Positions 49,655 to 57,563 of a DNA stretch of 64,000 bases are shown here, one piece after another. This DNA is from Acidobacteriota bacterium (GTDB taxonomy: Bacteria > Acidobacteriota > Polarisedimenticolia > J045). The stretch lies in the NCBI GenBank assembly GCA_017994815.1, contig JAGOJY010000007.1:1-64000 (forward strand). Direction: 5' to 3'. The translations under genes were made by a program, and so were the position numbers. How positions within the stretch are numbered: position 1 is the first letter of the stretch; every line of letters starts with the position of its first letter. Under the pieces are notes generated by a model. That model had not been told where the DNA came from, searched no databases, and saw nothing but the letters and a program-made list of their open reading frames with translations.

Positions 49655-49660
49655 AATATA
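49655..49660 (-). promoter_or_regulatory. putative -10 box (TATATT) for leaderless zinc peptidase gene
   Basis: On the minus strand TATATT ends 7 nt before the ATG at 49647. No ribosome site is present. Confidence 0.45.
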
Positions 49661-49705
49661 GAGGCTGGACGCCGGGAGCCGCTCCCCGCCGGCGTTCCGC
49701 GGGGG

Positions 49706-50593
49706 CTACCGCAGGTTGGCGAACTGCACCGGTCGCGGGCTGCCGGACCGCGTGAAGTACGCCGGGACCGCCGCGGCGGCGCCGGCGGCGCTGTCCCGGT
49801 CGGGGAACGTGCCCCAGCAGAGCCGGTAGCAAGCGCGGCCGTCCACGCGCGCGGGCAGCACCGTCAGGTCGTCACCGGGCACCTCGCGGAAGGCCTTGAC
49901 GACGTTGTCCGGCTCGCACGCGACGAGCACCTGCAGTGTCCAGTCCTGCGCCGTGACGGCCTGTCGGCCGGCGCGGGCCGCCTCGGCAACACGGCCGTCG
50001 CGGGCGAGAGCCCGGACATCGCCGCCGCCGGCCCCACCCGTGAAGGCGGCGGGGCTCGGGCGCGGGGCAGGGGTCGCCCGGACGTCGGACGCCTCCCGCG
50101 GCGACTCGGAACCGTCGCCCCACGACGGTGCGGTGGGCGCGGGGCGGGGGATCTCCTCGCGTGCCTGCGCGAGCCGGCCGGCGTCCTGCGTCGCGGGGGC
50201 TGCCGTCTCCGGCGGGCCGGGCGGCACCGCCCGGTAAGGCACCGACAGCGCCGCGCGCGCGTCGTCGCCAGGTTCCTCGTCGCGCGGGCTCGGCGGCGTA
50301 TCGGTGACGACGTGCTGTTCGGCCGGCTGGCGTGCCGCGAACTGGTCGACGTTGTCGGAGATGTCGGTCCCGGAGCGCAGCCAGAGCGCGGCGCCGACGA
50401 TCAGGATCACGGTCCCGCCCACGATGGCGGTGGTCAGGAACGCGCGGCCGTTCCCCGGCCCGCGATCCTCGTCGGCCTCGTCGTCCACGATGGTGATCGG
50501 ACCTTCGTAGTGCAGGTCTTCGGCCCCCGGGTCGGACCGCTCGCCGTCGTCGAACAGGTCCCGGCCCCGGTCGGGCCGCTCGTCGGACGCCAT
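49706..50593 (-). CDS. inner-membrane SPOR-domain protein
   Basis: 295 residues. An acidic cytoplasmic head (DDEADEDRGPG) precedes one membrane helix (LTTAIVGGTVILIVGAALWL, about 53-72). A long Pro/Ala-rich linker follows, then a C-terminal SPOR-like domain (DWTLQVLVACEPD, RACYRLCWGTFPDRDSA). SPOR domains bind denuded glycan at division septa, so a role in division or cell-wall remodelling is likely. A GGGAGGGG ribosome site and a TATAAT box upstream support the start. Confidence 0.8.
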   Translation of the reverse strand: MASDERPDRGRDLFDDGERSDPGAEDLHYEGPITIVDDEADEDRGPGNGRAFLTTAIVGGTVILIVGAALWLRSGTDISDNVDQFAARQPAEQHVVTDTPPSPRDEEPGDDARAALSVPYRAVPPGPPETAAPATQDAGRLAQAREEIPRPAPTAPSWGDGSESPREASDVRATPAPRPSPAAFTGGAGGGDVRALARDGRVAEAARAGRQAVTAQDWTLQVLVACEPDNVVKAFREVPGDDLTVLPARVDGRACYRLCWGTFPDRDSAAGAAAAVPAYFTRSGSPRPVQFANLR

Positions 50594-50645
50594 CGAAACC
50601 CCTCCCGCGGCGCGGGGTGCTCGCCACGCGCGCCGGTCGGGTTGC

Positions 50646-50651
50646 ATTATA
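50646..50651 (-). promoter_or_regulatory. consensus -10 box (TATAAT) of the SPOR gene in the nadB divergent region
   Basis: TATAAT on the minus strand predicts a leader of about 46 nt for the SPOR protein. The plus strand of the same stretch reads TATAGA at 50649-50654, so nadB could share this site. Confidence 0.5.
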
Positions 50652-50704
50652 GAGGCTTCAAAGGCCACCTCGGGGAACCGTACATCCTGCGCGGGGCGAC
50701 GCGA

Positions 50705-52300
50705 ATGACCGAATCCCGATACGACGCGGTCATCATCGGTGCCGGGGTAGCCGGGCTGCGCGCCGCGATCGAACTCGCCGCGGGCGGCGCGCGCGTCGCG
50801 GTGGTCACCAAGGACGCGCCGGAGTCGTCGTCGAGCAGCCAGGCGCAGGGTGGGATCGCGGTCGCCTTGTCGGGCGACGAGGACGAGATCGGCCTGCACG
50901 AGGAGGACACGCTGCGCGCCGGCGCGGGGCTGTGCGACGCGCCGGCGGTCAGGGCGCTGGTGGGCGAGGGCCCGGCCGAGGTCGCGCGGCTGATCGCCTG
51001 GGGCGCGCGGTTCGACCGCGAGGACGCCGCCTACCACCTCGCGCGCGAAGCGGCGCACTCCGCGCCGCGGATCCTGCACGCGGGCGGTGATGCCACGGGG
51101 CGCGAGATCGTGCGCGCGCTCCTCGACCACGCGCGGCGGCAGCCCGGCATCGCGCACGCCGGCGGCGCGCTCGCGCTCGACCTTCTGCGCTCGGGCGAGC
51201 GCTGCGCCGGCGTGCTCGTGCTGCGGGGGGACGGCACGTTCGCGCGCCTGCGCGCCGGCGCCGTGGTGCTCGCCACGGGCGGTCTCGGCCGTTGCTTCAA
51301 GGTCACCAGCAATCCGCCCGAGGCGACGGGGGACGGCGTGGCGATGGCGCTGCGCGCCGGGTGCGCCCTCGGCGACATGGAGTTCGTGCAGTTCCACCCG
51401 ACCGCGCTCGCCCTGCCGGGTGCGCCGCCGGTGCTCCTGACCGAGGCCCTGCGCGGCGCCGGCGGCGTGATCCGCAACCGGGACGGCGAGCGCTTCCTGC
51501 TGCGCGACGACCCGCGCGGGGAGTTGGCGCCGCGCGACGTGGTCGCGCGCGGGATCGGCCGCGAGATCGCCCGCACCGGCTCGCCGGTGTTGCTCGACCT
51601 CGCGGCGATCGAGCCCGGGACGCTGGAGCGGCGCTTCCCGGGTTTCGTCGAACTGTGCCGCCGGCACGGGCTGGACCCGTCGCGGGACGCGGTGCCGGTT
51701 CGGCCCGCGGCGCACTACGCGATGGGCGGCGTGGTCACCGACCTCGACGGCCGGACGATGCTCCGCGGGCTGGCGGCGGCGGGCGAGGTCGCCGCGGCGG
51801 GCGTGCACGGGGCCAACCGGCTGGCGAGCAACTCGCTGCTCGAGGGGCTCGTGTTCGGCGCGCGCGCCGCGCGGGCGCTGCTCGCCGACGGCATGGCGGG
51901 GAGCGATCCCGGCGACGCCGACGATCCCGATCCGAGCTTCGTGCTGGCCGGGAGCGCGGCGACGCTGTTCGAGCGGCTGCGCGACGTCGCCGCCGCGGCG
52001 CTGTGCATTTCGCGCCGCGGCGACCGGCTGGCGCGCGCGCTGCGCGAGCTCGAGGCGGCGCGCCGGTCCGTGCGCCGGACGCGGCAGGGGATCACGCGCG
52101 TCGGCGTCGAGGCGTCGAATGCGCTGGCGGTGTTGACGGCCGTCGCGCGCGCGGCGCTGTGGCGGCGGGAGAGCCGCGGCGCGCACTACCGCGAAGACGC
52201 CCCGGCGCCGGACGACGCGCATTTCCGCGTCCACTCCCGGCAGTTCCTCGGCGGCAGCGTGTTCCCCGCACCCGTGTCGGACGGCGAGGTTCCCGCCTGA
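50705..52300 (+). CDS. nadB: L-aspartate oxidase
   Basis: 531 residues. It oxidises L-aspartate to iminoaspartate in de novo NAD synthesis. The FAD site is VIIGAGVAGLRAAIEL, followed by SSQAQGGIAVA, HAGGDATGREI and VVLATGGLG. EFVQFHPTAL, PAAHYAMGGVVTD and HGANRLASNSLLEG are the family blocks that bind substrate and FAD. nadA and nadC are not in this window. Convergent with lepB, 10 bp apart. Confidence 0.94.
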   Translation: MTESRYDAVIIGAGVAGLRAAIELAAGGARVAVVTKDAPESSSSSQAQGGIAVALSGDEDEIGLHEEDTLRAGAGLCDAPAVRALVGEGPAEVARLIAWGARFDREDAAYHLAREAAHSAPRILHAGGDATGREIVRALLDHARRQPGIAHAGGALALDLLRSGERCAGVLVLRGDGTFARLRAGAVVLATGGLGRCFKVTSNPPEATGDGVAMALRAGCALGDMEFVQFHPTALALPGAPPVLLTEALRGAGGVIRNRDGERFLLRDDPRGELAPRDVVARGIGREIARTGSPVLLDLAAIEPGTLERRFPGFVELCRRHGLDPSRDAVPVRPAAHYAMGGVVTDLDGRTMLRGLAAAGEVAAAGVHGANRLASNSLLEGLVFGARAARALLADGMAGSDPGDADDPDPSFVLAGSAATLFERLRDVAAAALCISRRGDRLARALRELEAARRSVRRTRQGITRVGVEASNALAVLTAVARAALWRRESRGAHYREDAPAPDDAHFRVHSRQFLGGSVFPAPVSDGEVPA

Positions 52301-52310
52301 CGTGCGCCGG

Positions 52311-53012
52311 TCAGTGGACCGCGTCGAAGATGCGGGACCAGCGCGTGCGCATCGGGAAGTAGACCAGCTTCTTCAGGATCGAGTAGATGCGCTTGGTGCC
52401 GGTCCGCAGGTGGTCGTTCGGGTCTTCCTCGTACGAGTACCAGATGAAAAACGCCCGGCCCTTGACCAAAGAGCGCGGGACGAAGCCCCAGGCCCGGCTG
52501 TCGCGCGAGTTGTCGCGGTTGTCGCCCATGCAGAAGTAGGAGTCGGCGGGGACCGTCACCGGCCCGAAGTAGCGTCCCTCGGGGTTGTCGAAGTTCCCCG
52601 GCACGATGTACGGCTCGGCGAGCGGCTTGCCGTCGATCGAGACGCGCCAGTCGGAAACCTGGACCGTCTCCCCCGGCAGCCCGATCACGCGCTTGACGAA
52701 GTCGATGTCGGGGTCCTCGGGGAAGCGGAAGACGACCACGTCGCCGCGGCGGATCGGTTCCTGCCCGAGCAGCGGCAGCGCGCGGTCGTGCGGGGCGCCG
52801 TAGCCGAAGCGATTGACGAGGATGTAGTCCCCGACGAGCAGCGTGTCGAGCATCGACTCGGTCGGGATCTTCGATTGCATGAAGACGAACGTCCGCGCGA
52901 ACAGCAGGAACAGCACGCAGACGACGATCGTCTCGAGGTACTCGCGGGCCACGCTCTTGGCGGGCCTGGCCGCGGCGTTGTCGGCGCCGGCGGCCACGGA
53001 AGGAGCGCTCAC
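52311..53012 (-). CDS. lepB: signal peptidase I
   Basis: 233 residues. One membrane helix near residues 27-44 anchors the periplasmic Ser/Lys protease, which cleaves Sec and Tat signal peptides. The nucleophile is S53 in IPTESM and the general base K107 in DFVKRVIGLPGE. The C-terminal box GDNRDNSRDSRAWGFV is complete. The GTG start puts a 20-residue basic and Ala-rich leader before the helix. Confidence 0.94.
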   Translation of the reverse strand: MSAPSVAAGADNAAARPAKSVAREYLETIVVCVLFLLFARTFVFMQSKIPTESMLDTLLVGDYILVNRFGYGAPHDRALPLLGQEPIRRGDVVVFRFPEDPDIDFVKRVIGLPGETVQVSDWRVSIDGKPLAEPYIVPGNFDNPEGRYFGPVTVPADSYFCMGDNRDNSRDSRAWGFVPRSLVKGRAFFIWYSYEEDPNDHLRTGTKRIYSILKKLVYFPMRTRWSRIFDAVH

Positions 53013-53048
53013 GTTTGTCCTCTTCCCGTTCCCGGCCGGCGTCCGCGC

Positions 53049-53612
53049 TCAGGCGCGGGTGCGGGGCCACGGCGCCAGCGCCGCGGCGGCGGCTTCCTCG
53101 GCCTGCGCGGCGACGGTGGTCGACTCGAGGCAGCCCGGCTCGAGTCGGCCGGCCCGGGCCAGGTCGCGGAATAGTCTGTCCCAGAACGGGTCCAGGAGCA
53201 CGACGGGCCCGGGCAGGAGCCCGACCCGGGCCTGGTTCCACAGTTCGGCCAGCTCCGCGAGCGTTCCGGCCGACCCGCCGAGGACCACGAACCCGCGCGA
53301 CACCGCGCACAGGCGCGAGGTCCGGACGAACAGGTCCTGCTCCTCGATCTCCAGCGAGAGGTACGGGTTGGGCCGCCGCTCGCGGAAGGCGCGGCAGGTC
53401 ACGCCGATCGCCTCAGCGCCGGCGTCGCGGGCCCCGAGCGCGGCGCCTTCCATCACCCCGCCGTACCCGCCGGTGACGACGGGCACGCCCCGCCGGCCAA
53501 CGGCGAAGCCGACCGCGCGCGCGAGCGTGTACAACTCCGAGTCCGGTTCCGCGGACCCGGAACCGAACACCGCGACCCCGCGCTCCGAGATCGGCAACGG
53601 CTGAAACGACAT
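53049..53612 (-). CDS. LOG family (lysine decarboxylase-like Rossmann) protein
   Basis: 187 residues, Rossmann-type. VVTGGYGGVMEGAALGARDAG (cited in parts: TGGYGGVMEGA) and VVLGGSAGTLAELAEL match the nucleotide-binding PGGxGTxxE motif of LOG and TIGR00725-type proteins, with GGSAGTLAE here. Some LOG proteins release cytokinin from its nucleotide; most bacterial ones have unknown roles in nucleotide metabolism. The ATG follows a GGAGG ribosome site. Confidence 0.8.
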   Translation of the reverse strand: MSFQPLPISERGVAVFGSGSAEPDSELYTLARAVGFAVGRRGVPVVTGGYGGVMEGAALGARDAGAEAIGVTCRAFRERRPNPYLSLEIEEQDLFVRTSRLCAVSRGFVVLGGSAGTLAELAELWNQARVGLLPGPVVLLDPFWDRLFRDLARAGRLEPGCLESTTVAAQAEEAAAAALAPWPRTRA

Positions 53613-53674
53613 GCGGCCTCCGCGGCGATTATGCGCGGTTCCCGTCCGAAACGGCGCTGCGCGGCCGGACGGGC

Positions 53675-53680
53675 TATCAT
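53675..53680 (+). promoter_or_regulatory. putative -10 box (TATCAT) of the TlpA-like gene
   Basis: TATCAT predicts a start near 53687 and a leader of about 33 nt before the ATG at 53720. Confidence 0.4.
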
Positions 53681-53719
53681 CCTCGGCCTGTCCGGGCCCA
53701 CGGGGCACCGGGTGAGGCG

Positions 53720-54310
53720 ATGTCGATGGGCCTTGGACGTCGGATGTTTCGTGGTGGCGCGTTGCTCGCGCTCGGCGCGGCCCTGATCGCCGCGGGCGCC
53801 TGCCGCGGCGCGGGCGGGGTCTGCGCCAACCCGCCCGAGCTCCTCGAACGGGGCGAGTCCGCGCCGGATCTCCTGCTGCACGACGCTCGCGGTCAGGAGG
53901 TGAACCTGCGCGAGTTGATCGACGGCAAGGTCGCGATCGTGGACGTCTGGGCCACGTGGTGCGCGCCGTGCCTCGCGGCGATGCCGCACCTGCAGGCGTT
54001 CCACAACAAGTTCCGTGACCGCGGTTTCACGGTTGTCGGCGTGATGATCGACGACAACGCCACGCGCATCGGCCGCGAGTACCTGGCCAAGCGGCCCGTC
54101 AGCTACCCGATCCTGATCGACGACGGTGGCGCGCGCTTCTCCTGCGCGTGGGGCGAGGTCGCGTTCATCCCAACGATGGTGGTCGTCGGCCGCGACGGCA
54201 AGGTGCTGGAGGTCGTCCGCAGCGCCGGGGACCTCGACGGCGCGCTGTCGCGGGTCGAGCAGTACGTCACCGGCGCGGTGCCCGCGACGGCGAGCGCACC
54301 CGCAACCTGA
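53720..54310 (+). CDS. TlpA/ResA-like thiol-disulfide oxidoreductase
   Basis: 196 residues. A signal sequence or lipoprotein signal (ALGAALIAAGAC) leads to a thioredoxin-fold domain with W80-C81-A82-P83-C84 and the cis-Pro segment VAFIPTMVVV. TlpA/ResA/CcmG proteins reduce apocytochrome c or other periplasmic disulfides. It lies 0.8 kb from a ccm operon that has no ccmG of its own, so it may supply that function, although it is on the opposite strand. The following lipoprotein gene is 20 bp away. Confidence 0.85.
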   Translation: MSMGLGRRMFRGGALLALGAALIAAGACRGAGGVCANPPELLERGESAPDLLLHDARGQEVNLRELIDGKVAIVDVWATWCAPCLAAMPHLQAFHNKFRDRGFTVVGVMIDDNATRIGREYLAKRPVSYPILIDDGGARFSCAWGEVAFIPTMVVVGRDGKVLEVVRSAGDLDGALSRVEQYVTGAVPATASAPAT

Positions 54311-54330
54311 TCCTGCCGAAAGGAACGACG

Positions 54331-55059
54331 ATGCGAGCTTGGTCCGCCCGACCAGCCCTGTTCACCGCCCTCGTGGTCGCCGCGATCTGCGCGGCCTGCC
54401 GGGGCGCCGCCACGCCGCCCGACTCGGAGAGCGCGCTCACGCGGCACCAGTCGCTCTGGGCCGCGGCCTGGGGGCCCGAATCGCCGGACAAGCTGCAGAA
54501 GTTCCTCGACGTCCGGCGCGCCGTCGTTCCGCTGTACCGCGAGTCTGCCGAAACCGTGCAGAACTGGGCCCTGCAGGAGGCCTCGAGCCTGCCGGCGCTG
54601 GGCCAGGGCGTGATGGCCGTGATGCACATGCTGCGCACGATGAAGGAAGAGGGCGAGAAGGTCGGCCTGACCGAGGACGATCTCGACCGCATGACCATGC
54701 TCGTCTACGCGCGCTGGCTGCGCGCGGTCAGCGCGGAACCGCCGCCCGAGCGCCGGACGGTCCGCATGTTGCGCGAGATGGAGGTCGGGATCGAGCGGCA
54801 TCTCGCGAACAACCCGCCGCCCGTGGAACGCTCGCGGGCGGCCCTGCAGCGCCGGCTCGAGCGGGTCAAGCGCCAGGCCGAGCTGCTGACGCCGATCGCG
54901 GCCATGGACAAGCGCGCCGTGCTCGAACGCATCGATCCCGCGACCCGGCAGTGGTGCGAGCAGCACCGTGCCGAGATCGAGGAACTGTCGTTCGGGTACC
55001 TCGACACCACGCCACCGAGCCTGCAGAACGTCACGCCGCCGGAAGCGAGCAAGTCCTGA
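54331..55059 (+). CDS. secreted, probably lipid-anchored helical protein of unknown function
   Basis: 242 residues. A hydrophobic N-terminus (ALFTALVVAAICAAC) ends in Cys, a relaxed lipobox. The rest is mostly helical and charged, with LQKFLDVRRAVVPLYRES, an amphipathic repeat to about residue 215 and no known domain. AAGGAAC precedes the ATG. It is probably co-transcribed with the TlpA-like gene and converges on ccmD. I do not recognise a family. Confidence 0.65.
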   Translation: MRAWSARPALFTALVVAAICAACRGAATPPDSESALTRHQSLWAAAWGPESPDKLQKFLDVRRAVVPLYRESAETVQNWALQEASSLPALGQGVMAVMHMLRTMKEEGEKVGLTEDDLDRMTMLVYARWLRAVSAEPPPERRTVRMLREMEVGIERHLANNPPPVERSRAALQRRLERVKRQAELLTPIAAMDKRAVLERIDPATRQWCEQHRAEIEELSFGYLDTTPPSLQNVTPPEASKS

Positions 55060-55077
55060 TCCCGAGTCAGGGGCCGG

Positions 55078-55215
55078 TCAGGGCCGCTCGCGCTCCCGCT
55101 GGAGCTGCTCCAGCCGGCGCTCGAGGTTCGAAAGCTTGAACGCGAGGCGCGCGACGAAGGCCGCGACCAGCACGAACCCGGCGAGATAGCCCCAGAACAG
55201 GTACTGCGTCGTCAT
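55078..55215 (-). CDS. ccmD: CcmD-like small membrane protein
   Basis: 45 residues: one hydrophobic helix (YLFWGYLAGFVLVAAFVA) followed by a charged helix (NLERRLEQLQRERERP). Size, topology, the Y-x-W/GY start and position right after ccmC fit CcmD, which helps release holo-CcmE from the CcmABC complex. The ATG overlaps the ccmC stop by 4 nt. The call rests on context more than sequence. Confidence 0.7.
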   Translation of the reverse strand: MTTQYLFWGYLAGFVLVAAFVARLAFKLSNLERRLEQLQRERERP

Positions 55216-55898
55216 CGTGGATCCTCCGCCAGCCGCTCGGCGGCCATGACCTCGTCGGCGGCCCGCGCGGTGCGCCAGGCCAACACGAACAGCGCCGCGT
55301 GCATCAGCGTCACGCCGGCGATCCCGGCCAGGAACGCCGTCAGCATCGAGGGCGCGAGCGACGATCCCTCGCCGCCGCGGAAGATCATCGGGTGGTTGCC
55401 GCGCCACCAGTCCACGGACTTGTAGACGATCGGCAGGTTCAGGCAGCCGATGATCGCGATCACCGAGCCGAGCCGCGCCGCCTGCTCGGCGTTCTGCGAG
55501 ACCTGCCGGACGAGCAGCGCGCCGAGCAGGATCAGCCAGGCGATCAGGCTCGTGGTCAGGCGCGGCTCCCAGGTCCACCACGTGCCCCAGGCCGAGCGGG
55601 CCCAGATCGGCCCGGTGACCAGCATGATGGTGGCCCACAGCGTGCCGGTCTCGACCGCGGCGCGGCCGACCTGGTCCCAGCCGATGCGGCGCGTCGCCAG
55701 GTAGCCGGCACCGGCCCCCGCGGCAACGACGTACGCGAGCGCGGCGTTGATCGCGGAGGGGACGTGGAAGTAGAAGATCCGCTGCACGTCGCCCATCGTG
55801 CGCTCGGTCTCGGCGTACAGCATCGCGAACCCGAGCAGGACCGCCGCGCCGACGGCGAACGTGGCTCCGAGGATCCAGTTCAGCGCTCTGCTCCGCAT
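55212..55898 (-). CDS. ccmC: heme exporter/handling protein CcmC
   Basis: 228 residues with six membrane helices. It attaches heme to CcmE. The Trp-rich motif WGTWWTWEPRLT matches WGxxWxWD with Glu for Asp. The heme-ligand His residues fit FYFHVPSA and the GNHPMIF loop. The start AETERTMGDVQRIFY is typical of CcmC (AETdxtMGdvqRIfY). The ATG at 55898 is used; an upstream in-frame extension is not needed. Confidence 0.93.
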   Translation of the reverse strand: MRSRALNWILGATFAVGAAVLLGFAMLYAETERTMGDVQRIFYFHVPSAINAALAYVVAAGAGAGYLATRRIGWDQVGRAAVETGTLWATIMLVTGPIWARSAWGTWWTWEPRLTTSLIAWLILLGALLVRQVSQNAEQAARLGSVIAIIGCLNLPIVYKSVDWWRGNHPMIFRGGEGSSLAPSMLTAFLAGIAGVTLMHAALFVLAWRTARAADEVMAAERLAEDPR

Positions 55899-55933
55899 GC
55901 GTTCACGTCCTCGCGCCGCCCGGCGGCGCCGGG

Positions 55934-56623
55934 TCATTCTGCAAGCACCGATTCGAACAGCAACGCCCCCAGGGCGAGGTAGATCCCGAGCGCGGCCGCG
56001 GCGACCGCCGGCCACGGCGCGGCGCCGGCCAGGCCGCTGCCGGCGAGCACCGCCGCCGTGGTGAGCGAGCCGGCCAAAAGGACCGGCGTGGCCACCGGTA
56101 GCACGAGGATCGCCAACAGCGCCTCGCCGCGGCCGAGGCTGGCGGTCAGGCTGCCGAGCAGGGTGCCGAGGGCGGCGAGGCCGGCCGTCCCGAGCAGCAG
56201 GATCACCGACAGCGCCGCGAGGCGCCCGCCGCCCGCCTCGAGGTCGAAGAACACGATCGTCAGCGGGACCAGCAGCACCTCGACGGCAGCACCGAGCAGC
56301 AGCCCCTCCAGCCACTTCACGCCGAACAGGACCGTGCGGTCGAGCGGCGAGACCAGGACGCCGAGCCAGCGTTCCTCGTCCCGGTCGGCGAGCAGGCTGC
56401 GGGCCTGGCCCACCAGCATCGCGAACGCGATCGCGGTCCACAGGATCCCGGGCGCGAGCCGCCGCCGGTCCTCGGGGGTCATCTCGGGCAGGTTGAAGGT
56501 GAACCCGGCGACGACCAGCACGACGAGCGCGAACATCAGCATCGGCACGAGCGCCTCGCCGGTGCGCGCCTCGCGCCGCAGGTCGGCGGCGAGCAGGGCC
56601 CGCGCCGCAGCCAGCGAACTCAC
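55934..56623 (-). CDS. ccmB: heme ABC exporter permease CcmB
   Basis: 229 residues, six hydrophobic segments. The N-terminus ALLAADLRREARTGEAL and RRLAPGILWTAIAFAML are characteristic of CcmB. Together with CcmA it forms the ABC unit whose ATP hydrolysis releases holo-CcmE from CcmC. The GTG start overlaps the ccmA stop by 4 nt. Confidence 0.92.
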   Translation of the reverse strand: MSSLAAARALLAADLRREARTGEALVPMLMFALVVLVVAGFTFNLPEMTPEDRRRLAPGILWTAIAFAMLVGQARSLLADRDEERWLGVLVSPLDRTVLFGVKWLEGLLLGAAVEVLLVPLTIVFFDLEAGGGRLAALSVILLLGTAGLAALGTLLGSLTASLGRGEALLAILVLPVATPVLLAGSLTTAAVLAGSGLAGAAPWPAVAAAALGIYLALGALLFESVLAE

Positions 56624-57354
56624 GCGGCGCCCCGCGCGGCCGGGGCGGCCGCGAGGGCCGTCCAGCCCTGCGCGTCGCGCTCGGACGACGGGCCGTCCGC
56701 CACGACCCGCCCGCGCTGCAGGACCACCACGCGGTCCACGAGCGGGAGCGCGGCCTCCGCGCGGTGGCTGACCAGCGCCAGCGTCGGTCCGCCGCGCAAC
56801 TGCCCGAGCAGCGCGTCGAGCCGGCGGCGGCCGTCCGGGTCGAGCCCGGTGGTCGGCTCGTCGAGCAGGAGCAGCGCCGGTGCGTGCAGCAGCGCGCGCG
56901 CGAGGCCCAGTCGCTGCAGCATGCCGCGCGAGAAACCGCGGACCACGCGCTGCGCGGCGACGCCGAGGCCGACCTCGTCCAGCATCCGGTCAGCGCGCGC
57001 GGCGGCCTCGCGACCGAGCCCGTAGAGCCGCGCGTACAGCAGCAGGTTCTCGCGCGCGGTCAGGTGCTCGAACAGGAACGAGCGATGGCCGAGGTAGCCG
57101 ATCGCCGCGCGGGCGCGGGCCGACTTGGCCCCCCGCAGGTCGGTCCCGCCGACCTGCACCCGGCCGGAGGTCGGGCGGGCCAGCCCGCCGGCGACGCGCA
57201 AGAGCGTCGACTTCCCGGCGCCGTTCGGGCCGAGCAGGAGCACGCGCTGGCCCGCGTCGAACCGCAGCGAGAGCGGCGCGAGCGCGACGATCGGGCCGAA
57301 GCGCCGCCCGGCCTCGAGGAACTCGACCGGCACGCCGCGCGCGGCGGCGGTCAC
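56620..57354 (-). CDS. ccmA: heme ABC exporter ATP-binding protein CcmA
   Basis: 244 residues, one ABC domain. Walker A is GPNGAGKST, Walker B LLLLDEPTTGLD. The signature segment reads FSRGMLQRLGLARALLH, in which the usual SGGM is SRGM as in many CcmA proteins. The GTG overlaps the stop of an upstream 50-codon ORF. Confidence 0.92.
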   Translation of the reverse strand: MTAAARGVPVEFLEAGRRFGPIVALAPLSLRFDAGQRVLLLGPNGAGKSTLLRVAGGLARPTSGRVQVGGTDLRGAKSARARAAIGYLGHRSFLFEHLTARENLLLYARLYGLGREAAARADRMLDEVGLGVAAQRVVRGFSRGMLQRLGLARALLHAPALLLLDEPTTGLDPDGRRRLDALLGQLRGGPTLALVSHRAEAALPLVDRVVVLQRGRVVADGPSSERDAQGWTALAAAPAARGAA

Positions 57355-57503
57355 GGCCGCCGCGCCGGGGGCCGGTCCCGCCGGACGCGGGCATCTCCGG
57401 CCCCGTTCCCCGGCGGCGCGTCGCCCGCCCGCAGGAGCGGCCAGGCCACGAACACCGCGCAGACGACGAGCAGGAGCAACGCCACGAGCAGGAGCCAGGG
57501 CAC
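57351..57503 (-). CDS. small CcmI-like membrane protein in the ccm operon
   Basis: 50 residues. A single hydrophobic helix (WLLLVALLLLVVCAVFVAW) is followed by PLLRAG and a basic tail. The GTG start lies just behind GGGAGGAAG, an excellent ribosome site, and the stop overlaps the ccmA GTG (GTGA). The helix ending in A-W-P-L-L-R resembles the first membrane segment of CcmI/CcmH2, the apocytochrome chaperone, but all the TPR part is absent. It could be a minimal helper subunit or a relic. Seen directly: helix, ribosome site, coupling. The CcmI relation is inferred. Confidence 0.65.
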   Translation of the reverse strand: MPWLLLVALLLLVVCAVFVAWPLLRAGDAPPGNGAGDARVRRDRPPARRP

Positions 57504-57563
57504 CCTTCCTCCCAGGGCGGGCCGGGCGCGCCGGCCCGTCGCGGGTCCGCCGCGGATTCTATG

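Noticed and set aside
50594..52234. Long minus-strand extension upstream of the SPOR gene
   Set aside because: It is antisense to nadB, has Arg/Pro-rich shadow composition and no motifs; the ATG at 50593 has a ribosome site and a promoter.
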